NCBI GenBank assembly: GCA_026419785.1
Contig: JAODTK010000910.1
Span: 124,001-188,000, forward strand
Length of the DNA: 64,000 bases
Reading direction: 5' to 3'
Origin: Sclerodactyla briareus
Taxonomy: Eukaryota; Echinodermata; Holothuroidea; Dendrochirotida; Sclerodactylidae
Part shown: one piece after another, positions 51,501-59,900 of the stretch
How positions within the stretch are numbered: position 1 is the first letter of the stretch
How the letters are laid out: every line of letters starts with the position of its first letter
Translations under genes and position numbers: made by a program
The notes under the pieces: model-generated
What the model saw: the letters and a program-made list of their open reading frames with translations, nothing else
What the model was told of the DNA's origin: nothing
Databases searched by the model: none

Positions 51501-54500
51501 AGGCCAGTGAGTGTTCATGTTGGTATGTTCATACCATATGGCAGTGGTGTGTCATGTCTGTATTGTTCATACCGATATGGCCAGTGGAGTGGGTCATGTC
51601 TGTATGTTCATACCTTAGGGCCAGTGAGTGTGTCAGTCTATGTTCATAACCACTCTGGCCAGGAGTGTGTCAATTTTGTATGTTCATACCTCATGGCAGT
51701 GAGTGTGTCATGTCTGTATGTCATACCCACTATGCCAGTGAGTGTGTGTCATGTCTGTATGTTCATTAACTTATGGCCAGTGAGTGTGTCATGGTTGTAT
51801 GTTATACACGATGGCCAGTGAGTGTGTCATGTTGTATGTTCATAACATCTATGGCCATGAGGTTGGCATGTCTGTATGTTCATACCTCTATGGCCCGTGA
51901 GTGTGTCATGTTGATGTCATACCACTATGGCCTGATTGTGTCATGTTGTATGTTCATACTCATGGCCATGATGTGTCATTCTTAATGTCATACCTCTATG
52001 GCCATGAGTGTGTCATGTTTGTATTTCACTACCACTATGGCCATTGAGTGTGTAATGTTGTATGTGATTACCCTATGTGCCAGTGAGTGGTTCAGTTTGT
52101 ATGTTCATACCTCTATTGCCCTTGAGGTCATGTTTGTATTGTTCCTACCTCTATGGCCAGTGAGTGTGTCATTCTGTATGTCATACCTCTATGGCCAGTG
52201 AGTGGCCGATGTTTGTAGGTTCATACCCCTATGGCCAGGTGAGTGCATTTGATGTGTTCATACCCTATTGGCCATTGATGTCATGTTTTATTTTCATACT
52301 CACTATGGCCAGTGAGGTTCATGTTTGTAATGTTCTACCGATGGGCCATTGAGTTTCATTTTGTATGTTCATAACAACTATGGCCAGTGAGTGTGTCATG
52401 TATTTGTATGTTCATAACCACTATGGCCTTGAGTGTGTCATGTTTGTATGTGTTCATACCTCTATGGCCATGAGTGTGTCATTGTTTGTATGTTCATACC
52501 TGCTATGTCCAGTATGTCATGTTTGTGTGTACATACTCTATTGCCATGAGTGTGCCGGTCTGTATGTTCAGACTCCTATGGCCAGTGAGTGTCATTTTGT
52601 ATGTTCATCCCTCAATGGGCCAGAGGGGTCCTGTTTGTAATGTTCAACCCTATGGCCAGTGAGTGTTGTCATGTCTGTATGTCATACCTCTATGGCCAGT
52701 GAGTGTGCATGTTTTTGTATTTCATCACCACTAATGGCCATTGAGTGTGTCAGTTTTGTAATGTTCTACCTCATGGCCGTGAGTGTCCAGGTTTGTATGT
52801 CTACCTCTATGGCTGGAGTGGGTCATGTCCTGTGGTTCAATACCTCTATGGCCAGTGAGTGTTTCATGTCCTGTATGTTTCCTACCTCTATGGCCAGTGA
52901 TGTCATGTTTGTATGTTCATACTTCTCTGGCCAGTGACTGATGTCCATGTTTGTATTTCCATACCTCGATGGCCAGTGAGTGTGTCAGTATTGTATGTTC
53001 ATACCTCTATGGCCAGTGAGGTGTCATTCTGTATGTTCATAAACCTCTATGGCCAGTGATTGTGTGCATGTATATATGTTCATACCCTATGGCCAGTGAG
53101 TGTTTATGTCGGTTAGTGCATACCTCTATGCCAGTTATTTGTGCATGTTTGTATTTTCATCCCCTATGCCAGGGAGTGTGTCCCATGTTCGTATTTCTAC
53201 CTCTATGGCCAGTGAGTGTGTCTGTCGGTATGTTCATACCTCATGGCCCTGTGAGTGTGTCATGTCTGTTTTGTTCTCTTCCATGGCCAGTGAGTGTGGT
53301 CATGTTTGTATGTTTTTACTACAATGGGGCTGATGATTGTGTCCCATGTCAGCCACATGCTTATTTCTGTGTGGAGGTAAACGGTGAAGATTTGTCAAGG
53401 TGCATCCGCTTTTCGACCCAAAAAAGGTAAACCCAACTAATTCCATGACTTCGCATATTCACTAAAATTGTGGCTTCTAAAACTTGTGTCCAAGTGTCTC
53501 TTCATCGATCCTGCATTTGTGATGGACATGCTTGCACCAAACGCGCATTGAAATTGATAGTGTTTCCAGGCATTACCCACGATCTAAAGACATGCTGCAC
53601 TGCTCATTGACCTATAATAACTGCCAAAACATCGATCGCACAACCAGGCGAGAAACTGGCAGAGATTGCCTAATTATTCTTTGACAAAGTCGGAGGAATC
53701 TGGGCAGGCATGTCGTCTGTGACCACCTGGCATTGACACCACCTGGATGGACGCTCATACTTGGTATGTGTGTTCCCCATGATGAGTACGTAAACCCTGG
53801 TGATTTGAAGTCAGGTCAGAGGTCATCTGAGGGCAAAGATGTTGAAGTTGGAAATTTTGTTGAACTGGATACAAAGTCCAGAATGGTTGGTTGATCAATT
53901 TGAAATTTGGTGCATTTAAGCTTTTCTGAGGAGGATGACTGAAACACTATTGCTTTTGGTATAGATTGGGAACCAATTTGTGAAAATTGATGTTTAGGTG
54001 AAAATTATGGTTAACACGATTAACTCAACACATCTAAATGGATTGATGAAGCTCATTTTGATTCCGACTGAACTCAGAGGAACGTATGCAGTCATGACAG
54101 TGACTGTGTGTGGGTGTGTATATGTATGTGTGCGTATGCAACGCTGGCTTGTGAACACGATAACTCGACCCACCTGGATGGATGAAGCTCATACTTGGTA
54201 TGTGTGTTCCCCATGATGAGTACATGAACCTATTGTTTTGGGGGTCAGGTTCTGAGGTCACCAGAGGTCAAAGTCTGAAAACCTTGTGACACGATAAGTC
54301 CAGAATGGTTGGTCTGATCAGGTTCAAAATTGGTGTGTGTGCTTTATACGGGTAGTACAGGAACCCTAGTGTTTTTCTGTAGGTTGGGGTTGAATTATGG
54401 TCAAAAATAAAAAATTTGTGAAAAGTCAAATAATTTGGCCAATTTTGGCTTGTGAACACGATTAACTCGACCCACAGGGATGGATGACGCTTATGCTTGG

Positions 54501-57500
54501 TATGTGTGTTCCCCATGATGAGTACATGCCCTTGGTTTTGGGTCAGGTCAGAGGTCATCTGAGGTCACCAGAGGTCAAAGTCTTGAAACCTTGTGAAAAT
54601 GGTAAGTCCAGAATGGTGCGTCTGATCGGGTTCAAATTGGTTTGTTCGGTGTAGCTTTCTATGGGGAGAGTTAGTACAGTATCGTTTTTGGTATAGGGCG
54701 GATGTGAATTTGGTCAAAAATATAAAATTTGTGAAAAGTCAATACTTTGGCAAATTTTTGCTGTGAACAAGATAACTCGACCCCACTACGTGACTGACGC
54801 TCATACTCGATGTGTGTTCCCCATGATGAGTACATGAACCCTATGAATTTTGGAGTCAGGTCCGAGGTCATTGAGGTCACAGAGGTCAAAGTCTGAAAAA
54901 CTTGTGAACCCGATAAGTCCAGAATGGTTGGTCTGATCAGGTCAAAATTGGGTGTGTAGCTTCTTACGGCGTCAGGAACCCTATTGTTTGTGTAGGTTGG
55001 GGTTGAATTATGGTCAAAAATAAAAAATTTGTGAAAAGTCAAATAATTTGGCCAATTTTGGCTTGTGAACACGATTTATCGAACAACGTGAGGATGAAGC
55101 TTATGCTTGGTATGTGTGTTCCCCATGATGAGTACATGAACCCTTGTTTTGGGGTCCGGTCAGAGGTCATCTGAGGTCACCAGAGGTCAAAGTCTGAAAA
55201 CCTTGGAACATGTTAGTCCAGAACAGTTGGTCTGATCCGGTTGAGGTTTTGTGTGTAGCTTTCTTAGGGGCGTACAGTTACGTTTTTGGTTAGGTGGAGC
55301 TAGTGAATTTGGTTCAAAAATATAAAATTTGTGAAAAGTCAAATAATTTGGCCAATTTTTGCTTGGGAACAAGATAACTCGACCCCCATAGATTGAAGAC
55401 GCTCATACTTGGTATGTGTGTTCCCCATGATGAGTACAGCAACCCTATGCATTTTGGGAGTCAGGTCAGAGGTCATCTGAGGTCACCAGAGGTCAAAGTC
55501 TGAAATCCTTGAAATTAGTGCATAGCTATCTTATCCAGAGTATAGGAACCCTATTGGTTGGGATAAATGGGAAATATTGTCAGATGTTATGTTGCCCATA
55601 ATGAGCTGCCGCAATCGCCCATTTGCCCTTGTGTCTAGCTATAGGTTGTCAGAAAGAGTCAAGGAATCACTAAGCCTTTTGGCTTTATGGTTGGTATGTA
55701 TGTTCTTCATGTACAGAACCCTATATTCTGGGGTCAGGTCAGAGTCATTGAGATCACCAGAGGTTTTAAAGTCTTGAAAACCTCATACAAACATGATAAG
55801 TCAGAATGATTGGTTCTATCAAAGTTGAATTTGGTCTTTGCAGCTCTCCACATTCTCCCAGCCAAATATTGCTGTCACTGCTGCTAAACACCCACTGCTT
55901 GCATTCACCCTATCCCCTGACAGTGGATTAAATCATTTTCAGGTTGAAACATTCAGTGTACTATGCCACTGTAGAAACAGTCTGCTGTTAGCATATTGCC
56001 CCAAAGATAATACCACTCTGGGGTTTAAACTTTTTTTCCCCTACTAGATATCACAACAGTGAGTAAATAAGTGCTATCAAATCGGGTTATAACCCCAGAA
56101 GCCTGAAGAAAATTTGTGTTCATTTTTGCCATGCTATTAATAGAAAAGGAACCCTCAAAATGTGATTTCTAGGTTCCAGCAGAAAACATTTTGTTTTGTT
56201 TGCAAAAATGACTATTTAGGGTTGTTTGGAATTTGACCATGTTCGGCAACTCCAAAGTTGAGATATTCGCGACACAGATATAAATGAAACAGAAACTTTT
56301 CAGTGCACCTCATTGCTGGATCACCCAGCACCCATGAGTACCCCACCAATGGGTAACCCCTCAGTGGATAGTTCTTAACCACTATGATTGTTACCATAGC
56401 AATTGTTGCTATGGCAACCAGCAGCATAAATATATGTTAAATGGCAATCTGACTAAAATATCTCATTGGCCCTTACAGGACCGAGACAGGTCTCGACGGA
56501 AAATCCAAGAGTAATTGTCTATTGCATATAAGACATTCCTCATTTATATATTCACACCTCCCTCCACAAAAACTTGATATCCTTGGTATTACCAGTCATC
56601 AGTTAGTGGCAATGAATTTGAAGTTGGACTGGTCACTGATTAGTGTCATTTATAAGTGCTTTGGGGCTGTCAAAGCATATCCGCTTCTATACGTTCTTAG
56701 ATTCGCTGTTATTAACTGCTAACTGGCAATATGCTATATTCCGACCTCGATGATCAGGATGGATGAATCATACTGAATGCCTCAACAAAAAACAATCACT
56801 GATCACCAAAAAAAAAGGATGACCAGCGGTTCCTAAACACACTTGTTCTTACTCGCCTCAATTATGCACATTGAATACATTGAATGACCTATATTTCAAC
56901 TCACTCAGGACTGAAGACAGACTACATCACAAAACAGGTCAGACGATTGGTTGGAGAACCTACACGTTGCTGATGTATTGGGTGTTTTTTTTTTGTTGTT
57001 TTTTTTTTTTAATTTTTTTAGGAGGAATGATGGGCAAAGCCTGTCATGGAAACATCAAGCAAGAGTAGAAAAAGAGAGCTTGACCAAGTGATGTGTTTGA
57101 CTGGACTGTTCTCTTTCAAAAGCTTTCCTACAAACAGTGGGGCGCCGATGCCACATCGTTTCTCATAGTGCTTGTGGATATGTGCACCCTCTTCCATGCA
57201 GGCACAGTGCCTTCATATTGTCCATTGTAGAGATCACAAGGTTCCTTCTTGGTCTCCTCCGGCCCCTCTCTCCAGCCTCCTCCCAACAACAGTCCTCTTC
57301 TGTCCTTCGGGCGGCTAGCCTAACCAATACCATCTCATAGTGTTTCGCCATTCTGTGCTCACCTCCACTAGTCAGGTCCCTTCTCTTCGTCTGTTTGTAA
57401 CATTGCAAATCATCGAGGTCAGTTCCTGACGACTACAAGACTGACCTAATACCTAATATGTAACATGCTCTCTTACAGGTTCAGTCTTGGAGTATGACGC

Positions 57501-58844
57501 AGAAAGCTACGAACAGATATCTTTCCTGTGGAATCCAGATTTCCACTTTATATTACACAGGTGAGTACCTCAACAGTGGTATGAATTGTGTTGGTAGTAT
57601 TTGTTTCTTTCCCAATTTTCTCAACTGGCTGACTGCTGAGGCAGGGAGGGTCTTTGAACCGGACTGAAGTTTATAATATTAAATCTCACCATATATAATA
57701 GTTTTGCAACACTATAGCTGCAACCCAACACCCACAATATATTTGAGTTTGCACCGATTCCCAACCGCAGGGCTGTCAGCACAGGGTTACTGTATGTATC
57801 CATGATTGTCTCATGTTATCCATTCTGGTCAAATTTTGGTACACGCGGTTAACTGTGGGAAGAGTAAGTAGTGACCGTGATGTGGCAGCCGGTTGTTCAA
57901 TGGCAAGCCCCTCTCATCCCCAGGAAGTAGATTGAAGTGATCTCTGAAATGGTGTGTGAGAGAATAGCATGAGATGGGCTATATAGCACCATGTTTTCCA
58001 AGTCAATTATGGTCATGGTAATATCATGTAAAGTTGTTCAGCCATTGTTATTATTAAAAGTGAGGGATATCCTCAAAAGCTGCTTATCCGTTTGCATTTT
58101 GTCAGGGGTGTTGAATTCTCGTTAGGGTTTGACTGGGGTGGTGCTACGATGATTTCAGCATTGAAAGAGGGGCACAATTAGATGTGGGACCTTAATGGAA
58201 ATATCCAACCAAACATAAGGATCCTGGGATTTGTCCCCCATTCTAGCTATATTCAAGGCTGAAACAACGTTGTGGAATTCCCCTTGAAGGAGAAATCCTG
58301 GGACTTGTGAAGAGTATCAAGCGCCCATATGTGGCTGCTTGATAGTGGGAATTCCCCCGCGGGGACCACGAATAAATGGTTTTGCGTCGAGGAAGAGAAG
58401 AGGGAGAACAAGCAAGCGGTGCGTTGCGTATGGTACGGGTGTGAATATGTCACTACTGATCAGAGGGTAATATCTTAAAGTGCTTTGAGCGAGTCATGAA
58501 AAAAGCGTTTATATAAGAACGAGAATTTTATTAGATATGAAGATGACAATGATTCTCTCAGGAGAAATTACTTCAGAAAGGCAGGTGGTATTCCTCCAGA
58601 TGGCTAGCTCCCCCAACCCCGGGGGTTTTGTATATTGCATGACTATGTTATGAATAATTCAAATGTCATTTCTCTCTCCAGTTCACATCCCTACATTACT
58701 TCCCAAAGGAAGCGCAGCCAGAGTTTGTGTTTCAGTCAGTCTACCACACGAAGTCGTCGGGGGAAGGCCTGTTCACAAGGACAGTGAAGAGTACCCATAC
58801 AGCCCAGCGATGGACGGTAATGAATAAATGGCAGCTCGAGCAAA
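39472..58844 (+). CDS. BABAM2: BABAM2 (BRE/BRCC45), partial multi-exon gene
   Basis: Seven exons are recognised: 39472-39568, 40958-41159, 43856-43932, 45694-45795, 49012-49111, 57479-57560 and 58682-58844. All have AG acceptors and GT donors, and together they follow the vertebrate protein from about residue 70 to 365 of about 383. BABAM2 is a UEV-domain scaffold of the BRCA1-A complex (DNA-damage K63 deubiquitination with BRCC36, Abraxas, MERIT40 and RAP80) and of the cytosolic BRISC complex. The exons supply the end of the N-terminal UEV-like domain, the middle region and most of the C-terminal UEV-like domain. Exons 5 and 6 (in order here) are fully open; the other five need single-base corrections. 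Splice sites are preserved, so this is not a processed pseudogene; sequencing indels are the simplest explanation, with a decaying unprocessed copy as the alternative. N-terminal exons, a short exon between 49.1 and 57.5 kb and the last exon were not found. Confidence 0.85.
40330..40880 (+). repeat. Dispersed repeat family I, copy 1 (BABAM2 intron)
   Basis: Contains GCGATGGGCTAGGTCTTGTT, CTGTAATGCAGTGTATTTTT, TTGAACTTGAATTCCTGCTC and GATCAAATCATGGTCAGGGT. The same blocks, in the same order, occur at 49560-49935, and in reverse complement at 46860-47400. It is probably a SINE or other non-autonomous element; the ends were not defined and no RNA polymerase III boxes were confirmed. Confidence 0.7.
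40958..41159 (+). CDS. BABAM2: BABAM2 exon: end of N-terminal UEV-like domain and following helix
   Basis: Acceptor TTTACAG; the frame opens SLPNW, matching human NLASW, then shifts to DDPKSL, then later to a frame with YKLSR and VEEISR, and finally to LQFEYASLLHTRKFNDVES. These follow the human order ([29 protein letters not shown]). At least two or three single-base indels are needed. The donor is probably G|GTCAGT at 41160. Confidence 0.82.
42197..42615. mobile_element. MITE copy C (AGGACAACTGCAGG family, inverted relative to copy B)
   Basis: Starts AGGACAACTGCAGG immediately after TTAA (42193-42196), continues with CCCATTTCATACGAT, and then reads as the reverse complement of copy B (GAGAAATTGGAGTCCCAATT, TATGTCATGT, GTCTTTCTCTCAC). 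The internal region ends in a T-rich tract near 42530-42550. The TTAA at the junction may be target sequence, as for piggyBac- or Kolobok-like elements, but only one end is clear. It lies in a BABAM2 intron. Confidence 0.65.
43031..43423. repeat. 40-bp minisatellite, about 10 copies (BABAM2 intron)
   Basis: Consensus unit reads GATCAACACAGTAGTATATA then CAGGGTGTTCAGGATAAACT, 40 bases. Copies are tandem with small indels. It begins after a block of AGATAAGAGCAGATAAACTG and ends at AGTAGTATATGCAGGGGAA. Confidence 0.93.
43856..43932 (+). CDS. BABAM2: BABAM2 exon: FLIRLP..DFSEIP segment
   Basis: Acceptor CTCACAACAG. The best reading gives FLIRLPWTFSEIP, a TAG, then YFAK, matching human FLLKLPVDFSNIPTYLLKD. 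The residues before it (NSGKPY) correspond to NNWTGEF. The stop and an upstream frame change point to small sequence errors. The donor is AAAG|GTAAC. Confidence 0.8.
43933..45693 (+). other. BABAM2 intron, no other feature recognised
   Basis: Ordinary intronic sequence. Short open frames occur on both strands (for example near 44465-44710 and 45331-45549) without recognisable motifs. Confidence 0.5.
45694..45795 (+). CDS. BABAM2: BABAM2 exon: SGEDLAILLV..LYLSPRIE segment
   Basis: Acceptor TTTGTTACAG. Reads TPSGEDLAILLVTYQHKGGE, matching human DPGEDVALLSVSFEDTEA, then after a one-base frame change VPQLYLSPRIE, matching VYPKLYLSPRIE. Ends with two bases TA before GTAAGA, which join the next exon to make a tyrosine codon (human has histidine). 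Confidence 0.88.
46860..47400 (-). repeat. Dispersed repeat family I, copy 2, inverted and internally duplicated
   Basis: Reverse complement of the 40.3 kb copy: GAACCTGGAGGAGCAGAAGA and AACCCCAGAAAATCCACTGC. The AGTAACCCCAG..AAA.TCCACTGCATT..AGC and CATGAAGT..GACCA blocks occur twice (46985-47045 and 47168-47235), as do the ACCTTGGGAA and ACTCTACCATTC blocks. So the copy is either a partial tandem dimer or two nested insertions. It lies in the BABAM2 intron that also holds the LINE fragment. Confidence 0.7.
47735..48806 (+). mobile_element. LINE (non-LTR retrotransposon) reverse transcriptase remnant, 3' part
   Basis: Plus-strand motifs in RT order are MQFGFMPGRGT (about 47740), EKAFDRVP-like text (about 47864), LGVDKWLVSVVKSMYENV (about 47917), GVHQSSVIS-like text followed by a LVFEALSNE-like block (about 48030-48100), RSVLLYGSETWAVKE (about 48363), RSRWFG (about 48550), RMDDN..SWVKKSREITVVG (about 48574), and QHGRPGPK. 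It ends GATGATGAATATC, a short GAT-rich tail typical of some LINEs. The YADD catalytic segment is not visible and seems deleted around 48130-48200. Several frameshifts make it inactive. It lies in a BABAM2 intron, in the same orientation as the gene. The clade differs in detail from the minus-strand LINE at 16 kb. Confidence 0.88.
49012..49111 (+). CDS. BABAM2: BABAM2 exon: AFGGANSLRIPVFP..YVPQVCELLENM segment
   Basis: Acceptor TTTTGTTGCAG and donor ATG|GTGAGC. The frame is open throughout: AFGGANSLRIPVFPNDGFLF then SYVPQVCELLENM, matching human [33 protein letters not shown]. The exon's first base completes the codon started by the preceding exon, confirming the splice phase. This is one of two undamaged exons. 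Confidence 0.93.
49560..49935 (+). repeat. Dispersed repeat family I, copy 3 (BABAM2 intron)
   Basis: Contains GCGATGGGTGAGGTCTTGGT, CTGTAATGCACTGGATTTGT, TTCTGGGTTTGTCTCGG, GTTGCACATGAATCTTCCAC, TCCTGCTCCGGCGGTTC and CCATGATAAATACGGTCAGG, matching the 40.3 kb copy block for block in the same orientation. Confidence 0.7.
50270..50640. repeat. SINE-like segment with internal inverted repeats
   Basis: A perfect 9-bp stem with a 5-nt loop, GGTTGGCAC/AATTG/GTGCCAACC, lies at 50294-50316. A second stem pairs GGTATCCAGCCTCACC (50551) with GGTGAGGCTAGGATACC (50596-50612), enclosing GGTTCAATCC, which resembles a tRNA B box. TGGCACAATTGG at 50297 fits a loose A box. The A-to-B distance (~280 bases) is too long for a tRNA, so a tRNA-derived SINE is only a possibility. 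Confidence 0.3.
51145..53350. repeat. 40-bp minisatellite, roughly 54 copies (BABAM2 intron)
   Basis: The consensus unit reads TATGGCCAGTGAGTGTGTCA then TGTTTGTATGTTCATACCTC, 40 bases. The array is about 2.2 kb, with frequent single-base deletions and substitutions in each copy. Because 40 is not a multiple of three, open frames rotate and yield a repeated MASECVMFVCSYL-like translation that is an artefact. It lies in the long intron between the LENM and SVLEYDAE exons. No flanking duplication was seen. Confidence 0.97.
53725..55840. repeat. ~300-bp tandem repeat with AGGTCA clusters (BABAM2 intron)
   Basis: The landmark GTTCCCCATGATGAGTAC recurs near 53770, 54205, 54507, 54817, 55117 and 55417, with a weaker match near 55700. 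This gives about six units of 285-310 bases; the first is longer because of a 54000-54150 insertion. Each unit contains AGTCCAGAATGGTTGGT, a GGAACCCTATTG-like block, AAAATTTGTGAAAAGTCAAA, AACACGATAACTCGACC, and a run of AGGTCA half-sites. In the best unit these half-sites are at 54545, 54552, 54562 and 54572. Diverged copies at 24.2 kb and 58.9-59.9 kb show the family is dispersed. Confidence 0.9.
55841..57478 (+). other. BABAM2 intron, otherwise unassigned
   Basis: Apart from the X-box-like pair, I see only short open frames (for example 55838-56047 on the plus strand and 57163-57408 on the minus strand) without recognised motifs, and T tracts near 56985-57018. Confidence 0.5.
56390..56418. 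promoter_or_regulatory. Tandem X-box-like (RFX) motifs in a BABAM2 intron
   Basis: GTTACCATAGCAAT (56390-56403) and GTTGCTATGGCAAC (56405-56418) each match the RFX X-box palindrome GTTGCCATGGCAAC with few mismatches (the second with one). Together CCATAGCAA and TTGCTATGG also form a hairpin with a TTG loop. RFX binding is known for such motifs; function here is inferred only. Confidence 0.35.
57479..57560 (+). CDS. BABAM2: BABAM2 exon: SVLEYDAESYEQISFLWN segment of the C-terminal UEV-like domain
   Basis: Acceptor CTCTCTTACAG and donor CAG|GTGAGT. Open throughout: SVLEYDAESYEQISFLWN then PDFHFILH, matching human [27 protein letters not shown]. It starts with two bases that need a G from the preceding exon, which was not located. 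The exon expected before it (human text like VQYVIQGYHKRREYIAAFL) must lie between 49112 and 57478 or be lost. Confidence 0.92.
58682..58844 (+). CDS. BABAM2: BABAM2 exon: YFPKEAQPEFVFQSVYH segment of the C-terminal UEV-like domain
   Basis: Acceptor CTCTCTCCAG. Reads YFPKEAQPEFVFQSVYH then TKSSGEGLFTR, matching human [25 protein letters not shown]. After a frame change it reads EEYPYSPAMDGNE, a TAA, then MAARAK, matching NYPYSPRWDGNEMAKRAK. The donor is GCAAA|GTGAGG. At least three single-base errors are implied, counting the junction with the preceding exon. The final ~18 residues should be on a further exon that I did not find. Confidence 0.9.
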
Positions 58845-58929
58845 GTGAGGTCTTCTGTACTGACCGCCTAAGGAAGGAATCTGATGCAGTCATGTACGTG
58901 CGTTTGTGTGTGATTCCGTGGGAGGAGAC

Positions 58930-59900
58930 CTCTTGTCACACGATATATAATGAAATGCAAAAATGTATTCAAATTCAATTAGGCATGTGGGTTGCTCATG
59001 TGGAGAGGATGAACCCTATTGTTTTTAGTGCCAATTGAAGTCATTCAAGGTCCAAACAGGGTAAAGTCAGAAATAGGTTAGTGGGTGCACATATGATGGG
59101 GGTGTGGGCAGTAGGGTCTTGAAGGGAAAGATGGGGCAAAATCCTTATATAACTTGGCAATATGTTTGTCCAAGCGAACTAATATGGTGCTTATCTTTGA
59201 CCGTATTGCCTTGTGGCCTTTGGGGTGCAATTTTTGTGACGATCAGACTTGTTGCAAACTAACAATAAGTCAAGTTGCACCTGAAAGTACTGAAAAACAC
59301 CTCTATCACCACACTATCTCCGTTAGTCCTCTGTAAAAAAGGGTGTGATTTGAAAACAGCATCTGAACCATTGGGTAAGACCAGGGGTGAATTTCAATTT
59401 TCAGTTGAAAAGGCAAATTAAACATTTAAGGCCAATCTTGGCTGGTTTTAAAATGATAACTCCCACTCAGAATGGATGAAGTTTTTAGTTACTTGGTATG
59501 TGATGTTGATGATCCGATTGTTTTGGGGGGGTCAGCTTTAAAGGTCAACAGGAATCAGACTAGAAAACCTTGTCAACATGAGTTATTTTTTCAGGTTGTA
59601 AGTAGGTAAACGCTTTCTTAGAGAAGACAAAGAACCCTATTGATTTTTAGTGTTAGAACCTGGGGACTTCTTCAAATAAGGAAATTGATTTAATTAATGC
59701 AATATTTTGGCTTGTACCACATAACTCTGCCCAACTTCGCAGCTCATTTATGCATGCGGGACCTCATGATGGAGTACAAAACCCCCCATGGTTGAGTCGC
59801 GTCGGAAGGGCATCTGAAGGTCAACAAAGACTAATAGCTAAAAACCATGTCAACTCCAGAATTTGGTATATAGCTTACCCACTGTTTTCAGTATAAATCG
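58930..59900. repeat. Degenerate copies of the ~300-bp AGGTCA repeat family
   Basis: Recognisable remnants include GAGGATGAACCCTATTGTTT (59008), a TCCCACTCAGAATGGATGAA then ACTTGGTATGTGATG block (59460-59505), AGGTCAACAGGAATCAGACT (59541), AAGAACCCTATTGATTTTTA (59630), and AACTCTGCCCAACTTCGCAG then CATGATGGAGTACAAAACCC (59725-59790). The order follows the unit at 53.7-55.8 kb. These copies are much more diverged than the tandem ones. Confidence 0.55.

Noticed and set aside
51145-53350. CRISPR array
   Set aside because: The repeats are directly tandem with no unique spacers, in an intron of an animal gene.
51152-53430. Series of plus-strand frames with MASECVMFVCSY-type repeats
   Set aside because: These are translations of a 40-bp minisatellite whose period is not a multiple of three; the frame rotates with each unit.
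53998-55372. Frames in the 300-bp tandem repeat (for example 54268-54558 and 54671-55072, minus strand)
   Set aside because: They recur only because the DNA unit recurs, with frameshifts between units and no recognised protein.
57163-57408. Arg-rich 81-codon minus-strand frame as a transposase fragment
   Set aside because: Suggestive composition only; no motif that identifies a family.
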